A stretch of DNA of 64,000 bases from Rodentolepis nana (lineage: Eukaryota > Platyhelminthes > Cestoda > Cyclophyllidea > Hymenolepididae), in the NCBI GenBank assembly GCA_900617975.1, contig UZAE01012022.1:16190-80189 (forward strand). Direction: 5' to 3'. Shown here piece after piece: positions 62,481 to 64,000 of the stretch. Both the position numbers and the translations under genes were made by a program. The notes beneath the pieces were generated by a model. It had not been told where the DNA came from. It was given only the letters and a program-made list of their open reading frames with translations, and made no database searches. How positions within the stretch are numbered: position 1 is the stretch's first letter; every line of letters begins with the position of its first letter.

Positions 62481-64000
62481 CATATTTTGCTGTCTTGCCT
62501 AATTAAGTCTTTAATTTGATATAACTTCGTGTGTAGTTATTATATGCATCTCTAATTGAGAGTATTTGTTCACAAAAATTTATAATCTCGAATTTAGGAA
62601 GACAGTTCGGATCACACTGAGTGGAGAAAAAAGTTTTCGCAATGACCTGTTTTAAAAACTGCGTTTTCACACCACTTTCGTCCTTGAAATTTAATGGTTT
62701 TTGATTCTAAAAACGTCATCATGGGTTACTTCATCTTAGTTTGACAATGAAGCTCATTCGGATTAAATAGATTTAGCAAGTATACTTTTAATAGTAGGTG
62801 GAATTCGCCAAATTATCTCCCAATCACTCTGAACACAGAGTTGAAATAGTAAGTGAATTGTGTAGCCGGATAGAAGAGATCACTATTCAAAAGGAAGATT
62901 AATTATAACCAGTGCAGAGAACATCCTCACTTCCGTTCGTTCTCCCAGATAGTTTAACTCTAATTTAGATGAAATATTCAAAATTTCTTCAAAGTTGTTG
63001 CGGGATACAGCGCCTTCCAGGGAACTTTTTCTGAACCCCATTCCCTCCCCCCCCCCCCCCCCCCCCCACCATCTCCCAACGTCCTAAACCCCCACCGTTT
63101 CCTTTTCACTGCCCCTCTCTCTCTCTCTCTCATTATCCTGCTCCGAGAGTACGCTCTCTTAATTCCACGCGCTTTTACTCTTCTAAATCGGAAATTAATT
63201 ACAAATTCCTAGTTCACAAAACACTCTCCGTCGGAATCAGGAAAAATATTAATAAGTTAAAAATATTTTCCTTATATTTTATAATTATATATATATATAT
63301 ATATATAATATTATATATTTAGATATATTTACTAAACTACGGGAATATTAATGAGACGAAAGTATATAAATGAAATATTTTTCTTTCCTTATTTACAAGT
63401 AATAGCTAGTTCTGTTTAATTTTAATAGTTTCTACTTTTAGTTAACTACTTCAAAGTAATTTAATTTTAATTGTTAACTACAATAAATTATTGATACTTA
63501 TAGATAAAGGAAATTTGATCCTGCGTTTGAAATAGACAGTTCTAGATTAAATTTAAACTTCTTTTTTATGAAAGATTTGCCTTTGTGTGAAATCATATCT
63601 TTAATGGCGCTCAATTTCACCATTAAATGGTATTGCGGCGCCAGCAAAAGTCGAGGCTGCAGCTTCTTGATTAGTTTAAAATGAAGTGATCCGGAGCTCT
63701 TGACGTCAATCCAATCTAGGCTCAATTAATGACTCCTGACTAGCCTTTTGTAGTATCTCCCTCTCACGCTCCGCTTACCAGGTTAGTCTGCACTTTAGAG
63801 AAGGTAATCATTTCTAATTTCTGGGAGGAGGGGTTTATGGGTTTATGGGTGCGTGTGCGGGTGCGTGCGTGTGCATGTATCAAGATCTACGCCTGTTATA
63901 ATCGCTGTCTCTTATCTTTGGAGACAAAAATGGGGATGGTGGCACGATTAGGACTGCAATAAAATTATCGCAGCGCGCCCTCACTACATATATATGTGGT
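61437..64000. other. Non-coding right end
   Basis: Contains an (AT)15 tract at 62444-62474, a C21 run at 63047-63067, a CT-repeat near 63115-63131, an AT tract near 63285-63307 and an alternating GT-rich tract at 63846-63878. No exon recognised. Confidence 0.5.

Overview
This is eukaryotic, animal genomic DNA: AT-rich, with long introns, many G/C homopolymers, (AT)n microsatellites and interspersed transposable elements. One gene is recognisable, the 3' two thirds of a Kidins220/ARMS homologue on the + strand. That family is confined to metazoans. The AT-richness, intron sizes and divergence suggest an invertebrate, perhaps a flatworm; the phylum is a guess.

Layout. 1-17169: no recognisable exon; five copies of a short retroelement, a dead mariner transposon (9474 to about 10400) and an assembly gap (14882-15189). 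17170-56559: twelve coding exons whose reading phases match across all eleven introns, giving 1537 codons up to the stop. They encode a linker, the first half of a KAP-type NTPase domain without a recognisable Walker A motif, two membrane segments, two more membrane segments, a Walker-B-like strand, the rest of the KAP module, a low-complexity linker, the SAM-like domain and a Ser/Arg-rich tail. The N-terminal ankyrin repeats of the family were not found and should lie upstream. 56560-64000: 3' flank with two more retroelement copies and one unassigned minus-strand exon candidate.

The main discovery is a family of at least twelve interspersed elements. Most are about 280-340 bp and one is 651 bp. 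One end of each (the right end for the eleven minus-strand copies) has the complete secondary structure of an HDV-like (delta-like) self-cleaving ribozyme: 7-bp P1 with a G-U pair at the cleavage site, P2, 3-bp P3, a GGGCAA joining strand, P4, and a catalytic-cytosine GCAAAA joining strand. In copies with a clean target-site duplication, the genomic junction falls at or within about one base of the predicted cleavage site, as expected if the ribozyme forms the 5' end of a non-LTR retrotransposon RNA. The longest copy (31380-32030) keeps a LINE-type C-terminal protein fragment with a CCHC-like knuckle between the same two ends, which ties the short elements to an autonomous LINE. The 3' ends carry AAAT-like tails. 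Eleven of twelve copies are antisense to the host gene, and the only sense copy has a decayed ribozyme.
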